Shown here: one piece after another, positions 5,795-13,016 of the stretch
Position numbering within the stretch: position 1 is the stretch's first letter
How the letters are laid out: each line of letters begins with the position of its first letter
Origin: Dyella_B sp035508595
GTDB taxonomy: Bacteria > Pseudomonadota > Gammaproteobacteria > Xanthomonadales > Rhodanobacteraceae
Reading direction: 5' to 3'
Assembly (NCBI GenBank): GCA_035508595.1
Contig: DATJMR010000275.1
Coordinates: 1-13,016, forward strand
DNA: 13,016 nucleotides
Notes under the pieces: generated by a model
What the model saw: the letters and a program-made list of their open reading frames with translations, nothing else
The model's database searches: none
Told to the model about the DNA's origin: nothing
Position numbers and translations under genes: made by a program

Positions 5795-8590
5795 TTAGAG
5801 CTTGACCTTCACGCCCACGTTCCAGAAACGACCGACGATGCCGGGGTAGCTGTAGGTGGGGTTATACAGGTTGGCCGCATAGTTCAGCGGATCGATCGGC
5901 GGCTTCTTGTCTGTCACGTTGTCCACCGAAGCGGTAAACGTGATGTGGTCGTTCAACTTGTAGCTGCCCACGAGGTTGCCGTAGGTGAACGAAGCCATGG
6001 TGCAGTTGTTGGCCAACGGACCGCCATCGGCAGCCAGTGCATCCGCGCAGAACGGGTTGTTGGTCTGATCTTCAGCCGCTTCATACAAATGACTGGTGAA
6101 GTAGACCGTGGCCGTCACGCTGAACGGACCGTATTCGACAGTGTTCGCCCAGTTGCCACGGGTACGGGGCGTACCGGCGCCCGAGGACAAGCCATACGGA
6201 CCCTGCGTACCGACGTAGCTCTGGATCTGGCCACCCACGTCTTCCTTCCACTGGAAGATCTGCGTGCCCTGCAGTTCGCTGATGTACTTGATGCCGTTGC
6301 TGAACGCGAAGTGCGCTTGCAGATCCAGGTCGAGACCCGTGGTCTTCAGCCAATCGCCGTTGACGTAGTCGGCACCCACGAAGATCGGACGCAGCGGCGC
6401 ATTGGGATGCGTCGGATCGGCCGTATCGAACACCATCGTGTAACCCGGCAGCACCGTGCCGTTGGCAAAGTAGTTAGCCAACGCGGGACCCGGGTTCGCC
6501 GGAACGATCACGTTGCTCTTGCGGATGTTGTAGTAGTCCAGCGACGCGTTCAACCAGCTGGTCGGCTGCACCACGACGCCGAAGGTGAAGCTCTGCGACT
6601 TCTCCGGCTTCAGGTTGGGGTTACCCGTGCTGCCCAGCTCGATCGCGTAGGGGTTGCTGACATAGGCATCGTTGCCGTGCGCAGCGAGGAAGGAAGCCGG
6701 AGCGCCCAGACCTGCGATGGAGTTGTTGGTGAAGCCTGCGCTGTAGCTGCCGGAGCTTTCGCCGAACTGCGGAGCGCGGAAGCCCTTCGAGTAGGTGCCA
6801 CGCACAGCCAGCCAATCGGTGGGCTTCCACTTCAGGCCGATCTTCGGCGAGAAGTTGTTGCCAACGCTCGGGTAGTGGTCGAAGCGACCGGAAACATCGG
6901 CTTCGAGGCTCTCAAGGAGCGGAGCGTCGAATTCGCCGTAAATACCGCTGACGTTACGCGAACCGGTGATGAAGGTTGCGCCCAGACCTTGGTAGATGCC
7001 GCCTGGATTGAGCGGCTGCTGCAGCTGGCCTTCGTGACGGAACTGCACGCCGCCGGCGAAGCCCGAGGTACCGCCGGGCAGATCGAACAATTCGCGGTTT
7101 ACGGTGAAGTCGAACACGTCCATGTCGGCGTGATCGGTCACGTTGTACGGCGGCGCCACCGAATTGCGCACAGCCTGGCTGTTCGCAGACGGGTTGGCGA
7201 AGTTGTACGTGCCGTTATTGATCGCGTTGATCAGACCCTGGTAGCTGATCAGACCCAGGTTCGTGTAGTCGAGGGACTGATGATTGCCCGCCACCGACGC
7301 TTCGTAGTTCCAATCGCCCCAGGCACCTTGCAGATCGAGTACGGCGCGCAGGTTGTGGTCGTCAGTGATCGACTGCGAAGGAATGTCACCGAACGCGTAG
7401 TTGATGTACGCGTACTGGTTTCCGAACGGATTGGACGGGTTGCCCGGCGGCAGCTGGATGGTGTTGGTGTTGTTCGGCACGCCGGATTGAATCTGCGACG
7501 GGAGCCCATTGATAACGGTCTTGTTCTCGTCATAGCTCAACGAGGCATAAGCCTTGGTCGTATCGCTGAATTTGTAGGTGAAACGACCGTACAGACCAAT
7601 GCGGTTCGAGTACTGCTGGGCATAACCGTACTGATGCTGCTGATCCTGGGCGCAGTACGAGCCTGCCGCATTCGTCACCAGCTGCATGTTGCTGCCGCAA
7701 GCGCCCAGCGGCTGGGTCGGGCCCGTGGCGGCGCCGCCCGGGGCGGTGCCTGCCGGCGTCACCGAGCCAACGGTAGAGCCCTGGTTGTTTGCGGGGTTGC
7801 CCCAACGCAGGTCGTTACCGCCAATGCCCGTGTAGTTGGAGCTGTTGAACGGATAGCTGCGATCGCTGAGCGGAATCGACTGATCCTGTTCCCATTCCGC
7901 GCTGAAGTAGGTGTTGTAGTGATCCGAGTTCAGATCGCCCGTACCAGCCACCAGCGTGGCGCGCTTGTGGAAGCCGCCGCCATGCTGCGAGTTGCCGATT
8001 TCGGCGCTGCCTTCCACGCCCTGATAGCTGGGCTTGAGGATGATGTTGACCACGCCCGCGATGGCGTCAGAACCGTAGATCGACGACGCACCGTCCTTCA
8101 GGACTTCGATGCGTTCGACAGCGGCGAGCGGGATCGTGTTGAGGTCGACGAACGAACGGATACCGTCGTCCACCAGCGGATAGCTGGCGGCGCGCTTGCC
8201 GTCGATCAGCACGAGGGTGGAGTTCACGGTCAGGCCGCGCAGCGCTACGCCCGACGAACCGGCTGCGAAGCCAGCGTAGAACGAGTTGGGGATGCTGCCG
8301 CTGTTGTCAGCGGAAACGGCGCGCACCACGTCGGAGATGTTGGTGAAACCCGTACGTGCAATGTCCGCCGCCGTGATCACCGTCACCGGCGAAGGCGTTT
8401 CGGTGTCGACGCGCGGCAGAGCCGAACCCGTCACCGTGATGGTTTGAAGCTGCTTGGCATTGCCCTGGGCCGGAGCAGCCTGGGACTGATCTTGCGTCGT
8501 GGCGGCCGGTGCGCTCTGGGCAAAAGCGGTGCCGGCAATCGGGGCGAGCAGCAATCCCGCCAAAGAAAGCGCGAGTTTATTCCGAGTCAT
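5795..8590 (-). CDS. TonB-dependent outer-membrane receptor, paralogue 2 (931 aa)
   Basis: Same architecture as the neighbouring paralogue: signal peptide MTRNK to TAFA (cut at about 24), a short linker, TonB-box-like LQTITVTGS, plug to about 186, then the barrel. Over the 144 residues from NAKQLQT to the end of the plug only 11 differ between the two. Four Cys form two loop pairs, 298/313 and 848/863. The protein ends VKVKL: the last residue is Leu (CTC) where the paralogue has Phe (TTC), which is unusual for the C-terminal outer-membrane signal. Third codon positions look more G/C-rich than in paralogue 1, hinting at stronger codon adaptation. The start at 8590 follows GGAGGGT by seven bases. 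It is transcribed upstream of paralogue 1 but has its own promoter-like block and terminator. The substrate is not known. Confidence 0.95.
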   Translation of the reverse strand: MTRNKLALSLAGLLLAPIAGTAFAQSAPAATTQDQSQAAPAQGNAKQLQTITVTGSALPRVDTETPSPVTVITAADIARTGFTNISDVVRAVSADNSGSIPNSFYAGFAAGSSGVALRGLTVNSTLVLIDGKRAASYPLVDDGIRSFVDLNTIPLAAVERIEVLKDGASSIYGSDAIAGVVNIILKPSYQGVEGSAEIGNSQHGGGFHKRATLVAGTGDLNSDHYNTYFSAEWEQDQSIPLSDRSYPFNSSNYTGIGGNDLRWGNPANNQGSTVGSVTPAGTAPGGAATGPTQPLGACGSNMQLVTNAAGSYCAQDQQHQYGYAQQYSNRIGLYGRFTYKFSDTTKAYASLSYDENKTVINGLPSQIQSGVPNNTNTIQLPPGNPSNPFGNQYAYINYAFGDIPSQSITDDHNLRAVLDLQGAWGDWNYEASVAGNHQSLDYTNLGLISYQGLINAINNGTYNFANPSANSQAVRNSVAPPYNVTDHADMDVFDFTVNRELFDLPGGTSGFAGGVQFRHEGQLQQPLNPGGIYQGLGATFITGSRNVSGIYGEFDAPLLESLEADVSGRFDHYPSVGNNFSPKIGLKWKPTDWLAVRGTYSKGFRAPQFGESSGSYSAGFTNNSIAGLGAPASFLAAHGNDAYVSNPYAIELGSTGNPNLKPEKSQSFTFGVVVQPTSWLNASLDYYNIRKSNVIVPANPGPALANYFANGTVLPGYTMVFDTADPTHPNAPLRPIFVGADYVNGDWLKTTGLDLDLQAHFAFSNGIKYISELQGTQIFQWKEDVGGQIQSYVGTQGPYGLSSGAGTPRTRGNWANTVEYGPFSVTATVYFTSHLYEAAEDQTNNPFCADALAADGGPLANNCTMASFTYGNLVGSYKLNDHITFTASVDNVTDKKPPIDPLNYAANLYNPTYSYPGIVGRFWNVGVKVKL

Positions 8591-8597
8591 TTTTCAT

Positions 8598-8606
8598 ACC
8601 CTCCAA
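8598..8606 (-). promoter_or_regulatory. Ribosome binding site of paralogue 2
   Basis: The minus strand reads TTGGAGGGT, then seven bases to the ATG at 8590. An ATG inside this spacer is in another frame and does not lead into the signal peptide. Confidence 0.8.
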
Positions 8607-8685
8607 GGTACAGCGAGTTGTAATTCGCCCAACTAAGGGTTTTTGCGGGAAAGGGGGAGTTGGGCGTGTGGGGACACGAGGCCGA

Positions 8686-8725
8686 AGTCTTCCACACCTC
8701 GGAACCATCCGACAAGTCCTTAACA
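8686..8725 (-). promoter_or_regulatory. Promoter-like block of paralogue 2, shared with paralogue 1
   Basis: The minus strand has TGTTAAGGACTTGTC, 12 bases, then GGTGTGGAAGACT, matching the block before paralogue 1 in order and almost in spacing. TTGTCG and AAGACT are 18 bases apart as possible -35 and -10. The leader would be about 95 bases. Confidence 0.5.
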
Positions 8726-9016
8726 TCACGTAATAAGTTACGGCGCAATACCGTGAGGTGATGGTTGAAGTTAAATCGCCTAATACGGCTGTCCAGAACG
8801 AGATTTTCTAAAGCGCCGCTGCGGGCATCCGTTATGATCCCAGGGAGGATGCGTAATATTTTGCGAAATATGTGATGGACAACTTAACCTCGCTCAGGAG
8901 GTTTTCCAGCTATTTGCTGAAAGAAAACAGCCGCCAACCTCGACGTCGGCACGACCCTGCCATCGCATTATTTTCAAGGCACGGGAGCTGCCAGACGCGC
9001 CCCTCTCAACGCACGC
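8726..9016. other. Intergenic region between gltD and the receptor pair
   Basis: No convincing gene is present. A 63-codon plus-strand frame at 8872-9063 has a low-complexity Arg/Ser/Pro-rich product, resembles no family I know, and its end runs into the inverted repeat after gltD. The only structure I see is a short AT-rich dyad at 8856-8871. Confidence 0.5.
8856..8871. promoter_or_regulatory. 16-bp dyad ATATTT-TGCG-AAATAT, possible operator
   Basis: A perfect 6-4-6 inverted repeat lies about 130 bp before the promoter-like block of paralogue 2, in otherwise unremarkable DNA. An operator or a chance palindrome are both possible. Confidence 0.25.
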
Positions 9017-9061
9017 AACCAAGCCTGCCGTGCAGCCCGAAGACGCAAAGCAGGCTTGGTT
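9017..9061 (-). other. 12-bp perfect inverted repeat after gltD, possible transcript end
   Basis: AACCAAGCCTGC (9017-9028) and its exact complement (9050-9061) enclose 21 bases, about 30 bases after the gltD stop. On the minus strand the sequence after the stem is GCGTGCGTTG, with no T-run, so it is not a classical intrinsic terminator. It may protect the gltBD mRNA end or act with Rho. Confidence 0.45.
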
Positions 9062-9091
9062 GAACAGGATCAGACGTACTGCCGACAGCTA

Positions 9092-10531
9092 TTAGCCGAC
9101 CGCTGCCACGGATTTTGCAGACTCGGTCATCAGCATGCTGGCGATGCTTCTGGCCGCCTCACGCCCGTCGTACACCGCGCGAACCACCAGATCCGCACCG
9201 CGCACGTTGTCGCCGCCGGCAAAAATCCGCGGATGGCTCGTTTGATGCGGCAGCGTGCCGGGAGCTCCGGTGATCACCCTGCCGGAGGGCGCCAGTTGCA
9301 CGCCATGTGCGGCCAACCAATCCGGAGGGCTGGGCAGAAAACCGAACGACTGAATCACCACGTCCGCCGTGATATCCGATTCCGTGCCGGGAATGTTCTG
9401 CGGTTTTGGACGTCCATCTCCGCTGTCGACCAAACGCGTTTCCACCACGCGCACGCCACGCACCCCACCGCTGCCGTTGTCGAGAATCGCAACGGGCTGG
9501 CGATGGAACAGGAACGAAACGCCTTCTTCGCGGCTGTAGTTCACTTCGCGCGCGGAGCCCGGCATGCTGGCTTCGTCGCGGCGATACACGCAGGTGACCG
9601 ACGCGGCGCCCAGACGAATCGCGGTGCGATTGCAGTCCATGCCGGTATCGCCACCGCCAAGCACCACGACATGCTTGCCCTGGAAATCGAACACGGAAGC
9701 CGGCTCGTCGCGCAACAAGCGTTCGGTGTTGGCGATCAGGAACGGCAACGCATCGTGCACGCCCTGCAGTTCGTGTCCCGGCAATTTTCCGTCCACGAAC
9801 GTGTAAGCGCCGGTGCCGACGAAAACCGCATCGTATTCTTCAAGCAGTGCATCGAACGTCACATCGCGTCCAATGTCTTTGCCCAACAGGAAGCGCACGC
9901 CCATGCCTTCGAGTACGTCGCGGCGCGCTCGCACGACACCCTTGTCCAGCTTGAAGGGCGGAATGCCGAACGTCAGCAGACCGCCGATCTCGCGCTGGCG
10001 ATCGTAGACGTCCACCGCGATGCCCTCGCGACGCAGACGGTCCGCGCAAGCAAGTCCTGCCGGACCCGCGCCGACCACTGCAACGCGATGACCGGTTTCG
10101 CGCACGTTGGAAAGATCCGGGCGCCAGCCTTGGCGTAAGGCTTCGTCGGTCACCCAACGCTCGATGCTGCCGATGGTCACCGAACCGAATGCCGTTTGCT
10201 CCAGCGTGCAAGCGCCTTCGCACAAGCGATCCTGCGGACACACGCGCCCGCAAATTTCCGGCAGCGGATTGGTTTCGTGCATCAAGGCCGCCGCTTCCAG
10301 AATGCGGCCCTGCTGCACCAGCTTCAACCAGTTGGGAATGTAGTTGTGCACCGGACACGCGTGCTCGCAATACGGATTGCCGCAATCGATGCAGCGTTCC
10401 GCCTGCGTGGCCGCTTGTGGATGGGCGAAGTCGCCGCCGATTTCGCCGTATCCGAGCACACGCACCGCCACGGGAACCGTGCGCGGCGGCTGTCGCGGCA
10501 CATCGAGGAATTGGAACAGCTTTGCGCTCAT
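9092..10531 (-). CDS. gltD: Glutamate synthase small (beta) subunit, NADPH-dependent
   Basis: The product has 479 residues, normal for GltD. It passes electrons from NADPH through FAD and iron-sulfur clusters to the large subunit, where glutamine and 2-oxoglutarate become two glutamates. The N-terminal ferredoxin-like part carries two cysteine groups: Cys47, 50, 55, 59 (CIDCGNPYCEHAC) and Cys94, 98, 104, 108 (CGRVCPQDRLCEGAC). GAGPAG at 154-159 binds FAD and GGGDTG at 292-297 is the NADPH-site glycine motif; a second FAD segment, IFAGGD, is near the C-terminus. The ATG at 10531 overlaps the gltB stop in ATGA and has GGAGGG just upstream, so translational coupling is likely. A longer in-frame start at 10642 would put 37 atypical residues inside gltB and is not used here. 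All key residues are present. Confidence 0.97.
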   Translation of the reverse strand: MSAKLFQFLDVPRQPPRTVPVAVRVLGYGEIGGDFAHPQAATQAERCIDCGNPYCEHACPVHNYIPNWLKLVQQGRILEAAALMHETNPLPEICGRVCPQDRLCEGACTLEQTAFGSVTIGSIERWVTDEALRQGWRPDLSNVRETGHRVAVVGAGPAGLACADRLRREGIAVDVYDRQREIGGLLTFGIPPFKLDKGVVRARRDVLEGMGVRFLLGKDIGRDVTFDALLEEYDAVFVGTGAYTFVDGKLPGHELQGVHDALPFLIANTERLLRDEPASVFDFQGKHVVVLGGGDTGMDCNRTAIRLGAASVTCVYRRDEASMPGSAREVNYSREEGVSFLFHRQPVAILDNGSGGVRGVRVVETRLVDSGDGRPKPQNIPGTESDITADVVIQSFGFLPSPPDWLAAHGVQLAPSGRVITGAPGTLPHQTSHPRIFAGGDNVRGADLVVRAVYDGREAARSIASMLMTESAKSVAAVG

Positions 10532-13016
10532 GCCGCCCTCCGCAGTTCTTCGGCCAGCACGGCAAGGCTCGCGGCTTTCGGTTTCACCAACCAGAATTTG
10601 TATTGCAGGCCGCGGAAGTCGCGCAGAATCTGCCGACCCCATTCGCTGCCGGTCAATTCAACGTGGCGGGTGACCAATCTCCGCAGGTGCTGCATGTAGT
10701 TTTCCATCCCCTCGGGTGAAATGCGCAGAATGTCGACCAGCTCATGGTTGTAGCAGTCGACGAAATCGCGCTCGATATCGAGCACGTAAGCAAAGCCGCC
10801 GGTCATGCCTGCGCCGAAGTTGAGGCCGACCTTGCCGAGCACGGCGACCACGCCGCCGGTCATGTATTCGCAGCAGTGATCGCCAGCACCTTCGACGACA
10901 GCAAGCGCACCGGAATTGCGCACGGCAAAGCGCTCGCCGGCGCGGCCGGCGGCGTACAGCTCGCCATCGGTTGCCCCGTACAGACAGGTGTTGCCGATGA
11001 TCGCCGCGTCCTGGCTCGCATACGGCGCGTCCGCCGGCGGGCGCACCACGATGCGTCCACCGGCCATGCCTTTGCCCACGCCGTCGTTGGCTTCGCCGAT
11101 CAGTTCGATATGCACGCCGCCCGCATTCCATGCGCCCAGGCTCTGCCCTGCGGCGCCTTCGAGCTTCAACTCGATCGGATGCGCATCCATGCCGTGATCG
11201 CCGTGACGACGCGCAACCTCGCCAGACAGGCGCGCGCCGATGGCGCGATCGGTGTTCTCGATGCGATAGGCGAACGAACCACCCGACTTGCCCGCCACCG
11301 CTGCATCGGTATCGGCAGCGATACGCGAGGCGAGTTCTGCTTCATCGCGCATCGGATTGCGTGCAAGCGTGCACGCGAAATCGCTACGTGCGCTCAAACC
11401 CGCGCCGTCGATCAGCGGCGCGAGATCGAGCTTGTGCTGCACGGGCGTGGCACCCTCGATCTGCTCCAACAGGTCGGTTCGGCCCACCAGTTCGCCCAGC
11501 GTGCGTACGCCCAGTCGCGCCAGATGCGCGCGAACATCCTGCGCGATAAAGGTGAAGTAGTTCATCACCATTTCGGGCAAGCCGACAAAGTGATCCTTGC
11601 GCAGCACCGGATGCTGCGTGGCCACGCCGGTGGCGCAATTGTTCAAGTGGCAGATGCGCAGATATTTGCAGCCCAGCGCGACCATCGGCCCGGTGCCGAA
11701 GCCAAAGCTTTCCGCACCCAGCGCGGCGGCCTTCACGACATCCAGGCCGGTCTTCAAACCGCCGTCGGTCTGCAAACGCACGCGACCGCGCAGATCGTTG
11801 CGACGCAAGGTTTGTTGCGTTTCCGCCAGGCCGAGCTCCCACGGCGTACCGGCGTATTTGATCGACGTCAGCGGGCTTGCGCCCGTACCGCCGTCGTGAC
11901 CGCTGACCGTGATCAGGTCCGCACCCGCCTTCACGACGCCGGCCGCCACCGTGCCGACACCTGCGTGCGACACCAGCTTTACCGACACCAGCGCTTCGGG
12001 ATTCACTTCCTTCAGATCGTGAATCAGCTCGGCCAGATCTTCGATGGAATAGATGTCGTGATGCGGCGGCGGCGAAATCAGGCCGATGCCCGGCTTGGCA
12101 TAACGCAGGCGCGCAATGGTGGCGTCCACTTTATGTCCCGGCAGCTGACCGCCCTCGCCCGGTTTGGCGCCCTGCGCGATCTTGATCTGCAGCACTTCGG
12201 CGTTGACCAGATACGCGGGTGTGACGCCGAAACGGCCGGACGCCACCTGCTTGATCTTGGACGCACGCTCCGTGCCGTAGCGCGCGGGATCTTCGCCGCC
12301 CTCACCGGAGTTGCTGCGCGCGCCAAGTCGATTCATTGCAATCGCCAGCGCCTCGTGCGCTTCGGGCGACAGCGCGCCTAGCGACATGCCGGCCGAATCA
12401 AAGCGCTTGAGGATCGCATCGACCGATTCCACTTCTTCCAGCGGAATCGATGCATCGGCGGGCTTGAAACCCAACAGATCACGCAACGCCGACGGCGGGC
12501 GATGATCCACGAAATCGGCATAGGCACGATAGTCCGCGGGATTGCCCGTGCGAACCGCCTTCTGCAAAGTGGCGATCACGTCGGGGTTGTACATGTGGTA
12601 TTCGCCGCCATGCACGTATTTATAGAGACCGCCGGCGCGCAGCGGCAACGCTTCGTTCCAGGCTTCGGCGGCAAGCAGGCGTTGCTCGTGCTCCAACTCC
12701 GCGAAGCCGGCGCCACCGATGCGCGAGGGCGTGCCGGGGAAGCACAGCTCCACCACTTCCGGGGACAGGCCGACGATTTCGAACAATTGCGCACCGCGAT
12801 AGCCCGCCACGGTGGAGATGCCCATCTTCGAGAGAATCTTCAACAGGCCTTTGCGAATACCGCGGCGATAACTGCGCCCGATTTCCGCGCGGTCGCCCTC
12901 GATATGCCCTTCGCGACCCAGCTCAAACAGGCTCTGATAGGCGAGCCACGGATAGATCGCCGTCGCGCCGAAACCGATCAAGCAGGCGAACTGATGCGGA
13001 TCGCGCGGCGTGGCGG
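10528..13016 (-). CDS. gltB: Glutamate synthase large (alpha) subunit, C-terminal 828 residues (runs off right edge)
   Basis: The frame is open to the window edge and begins within TPRDPHQFACLIGFGATAIYP, typical of the central domain of GltB. Full proteins are about 1,500 residues, so the N-terminal glutaminase domain and much of the central domain lie outside. Present are the FMN-binding synthase domain (GMSLGALSPEAHEALA, NSGEGGEDPARY, GAKPGEGGQLPGHKV, ISPPPHHDIYSIEDL, VSGHDGGTGASPL), the 3Fe-4S cysteines in CKYLRICHLNNC (11635-11670), and the C-terminal Gly-rich beta-helix (ELIGEANDGVGKGMAGG, CCEYMTGGVVAVLG, NFGAGMTGGFAYVLD). The enzyme makes glutamate from glutamine and 2-oxoglutarate with reducing power from GltD, encoded directly downstream with a 4-base overlap. 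No stop, frameshift or lost motif is seen in this part. Confidence 0.97.
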   Translation of the reverse strand, partial: ATPRDPHQFACLIGFGATAIYPWLAYQSLFELGREGHIEGDRAEIGRSYRRGIRKGLLKILSKMGISTVAGYRGAQLFEIVGLSPEVVELCFPGTPSRIGGAGFAELEHEQRLLAAEAWNEALPLRAGGLYKYVHGGEYHMYNPDVIATLQKAVRTGNPADYRAYADFVDHRPPSALRDLLGFKPADASIPLEEVESVDAILKRFDSAGMSLGALSPEAHEALAIAMNRLGARSNSGEGGEDPARYGTERASKIKQVASGRFGVTPAYLVNAEVLQIKIAQGAKPGEGGQLPGHKVDATIARLRYAKPGIGLISPPPHHDIYSIEDLAELIHDLKEVNPEALVSVKLVSHAGVGTVAAGVVKAGADLITVSGHDGGTGASPLTSIKYAGTPWELGLAETQQTLRRNDLRGRVRLQTDGGLKTGLDVVKAAALGAESFGFGTGPMVALGCKYLRICHLNNCATGVATQHPVLRKDHFVGLPEMVMNYFTFIAQDVRAHLARLGVRTLGELVGRTDLLEQIEGATPVQHKLDLAPLIDGAGLSARSDFACTLARNPMRDEAELASRIAADTDAAVAGKSGGSFAYRIENTDRAIGARLSGEVARRHGDHGMDAHPIELKLEGAAGQSLGAWNAGGVHIELIGEANDGVGKGMAGGRIVVRPPADAPYASQDAAIIGNTCLYGATDGELYAAGRAGERFAVRNSGALAVVEGAGDHCCEYMTGGVVAVLGKVGLNFGAGMTGGFAYVLDIERDFVDCYNHELVDILRISPEGMENYMQHLRRLVTRHVELTGSEWGRQILRDFRGLQYKFWLVKPKAASLAVLAEELRRAA

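Larger units (their letters stand above)
2502..8725 (-). repeat. Tandem duplication of a TonB-dependent receptor unit
   Basis: Two head-to-tail units, each with promoter-like block, leader, receptor gene and GGCGCG-core terminator. Identical DNA tracts include 36 bp (2577-2612 and 5870-5905) and 28 bp (3998-4025 and 7291-7318). Synonymous differences are many, so the duplication is not recent. Confidence 0.85.

Noticed and set aside
5945..8623. 892-codon open frame on the plus strand opposite receptor paralogue 2
   Set aside because: It is the antisense shadow of a codon-biased gene. The product is Arg/Val/His-rich with no family features, and paralogue 1 keeps only a shorter version of it.
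8850..8876. Eight-codon minigene starting next to a GGGAGG
   Set aside because: The spacing between the purine run and the ATG is too short and nothing downstream on the plus strand suggests a leader peptide role.
8872..9063. 63-codon plus-strand frame in the gap after gltD
   Set aside because: The product is Arg/Ser/Pro-rich and unrecognised, there is no clear promoter, and its end falls in the inverted repeat.
9056..10138. 360-codon open frame on the plus strand opposite gltD
   Set aside because: It is antisense to gltD, whose cofactor motifs are all present. The product is low complexity and unrecognised.
10532..10642. Upstream start at 10642 for gltD
   Set aside because: It lies inside gltB and adds residues unlike any GltD; the ATGA overlap at 10531 is the typical coupled start.
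10744..12381. 545-codon open frame on the plus strand opposite gltB
   Set aside because: It is fully antisense to the well-supported gltB and its product has no recognisable motif.

Overview
The window looks like chromosomal DNA from a gammaproteobacterium of the Xanthomonadales/Lysobacterales type (Rhodanobacteraceae or a near relative). This is an inference from the moderately high GC content, the long TonB-dependent receptors with Gln-rich periplasmic leaders, and the overall style of the proteins; there is no rRNA or other marker here. Every gene I can support lies on the minus strand, so transcription runs from high to low coordinates. I see no tRNA, rRNA, insertion sequence, phage gene or CRISPR array.

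Right part (9092-13016): the glutamate synthase operon gltB-gltD. gltB is cut by the right edge and about 828 C-terminal residues are present. gltD is complete and its ATG overlaps the gltB stop in an ATGA. Together they make the NADPH-dependent GOGAT that supplies glutamate from glutamine and 2-oxoglutarate. A 12-bp perfect inverted repeat sits about 30 bp after gltD.

Middle part (2502-8725): two tandem, closely related TonB-dependent outer-membrane receptors of 931 and 950 residues. Each has its own signal peptide, ribosome binding site, similar upstream promoter-like block and downstream hairpin. This is a duplication in which plug and barrel strands are conserved while linker and surface loops have changed. 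The net length difference is explained by two places only: the Gln-rich linker and the first cysteine-bounded loop.

Left part (1-2343): a probable three-gene operon. It consists of a fused SpmA-SpmB-like membrane protein (nucleoside recognition/Gate family), a 289-residue methylglyoxal synthase built from two MGS-like domains, and the first 66 residues of an NRDE/TANGO2-family protein that runs off the left edge. In the synthase the N-terminal domain has lost several catalytic residues while the C-terminal domain keeps them all.

The most interesting items are the two-domain methylglyoxal synthase with its SpmAB and NRDE neighbours, and the pattern of divergence between the paired receptors. 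The rest is ordinary housekeeping DNA.
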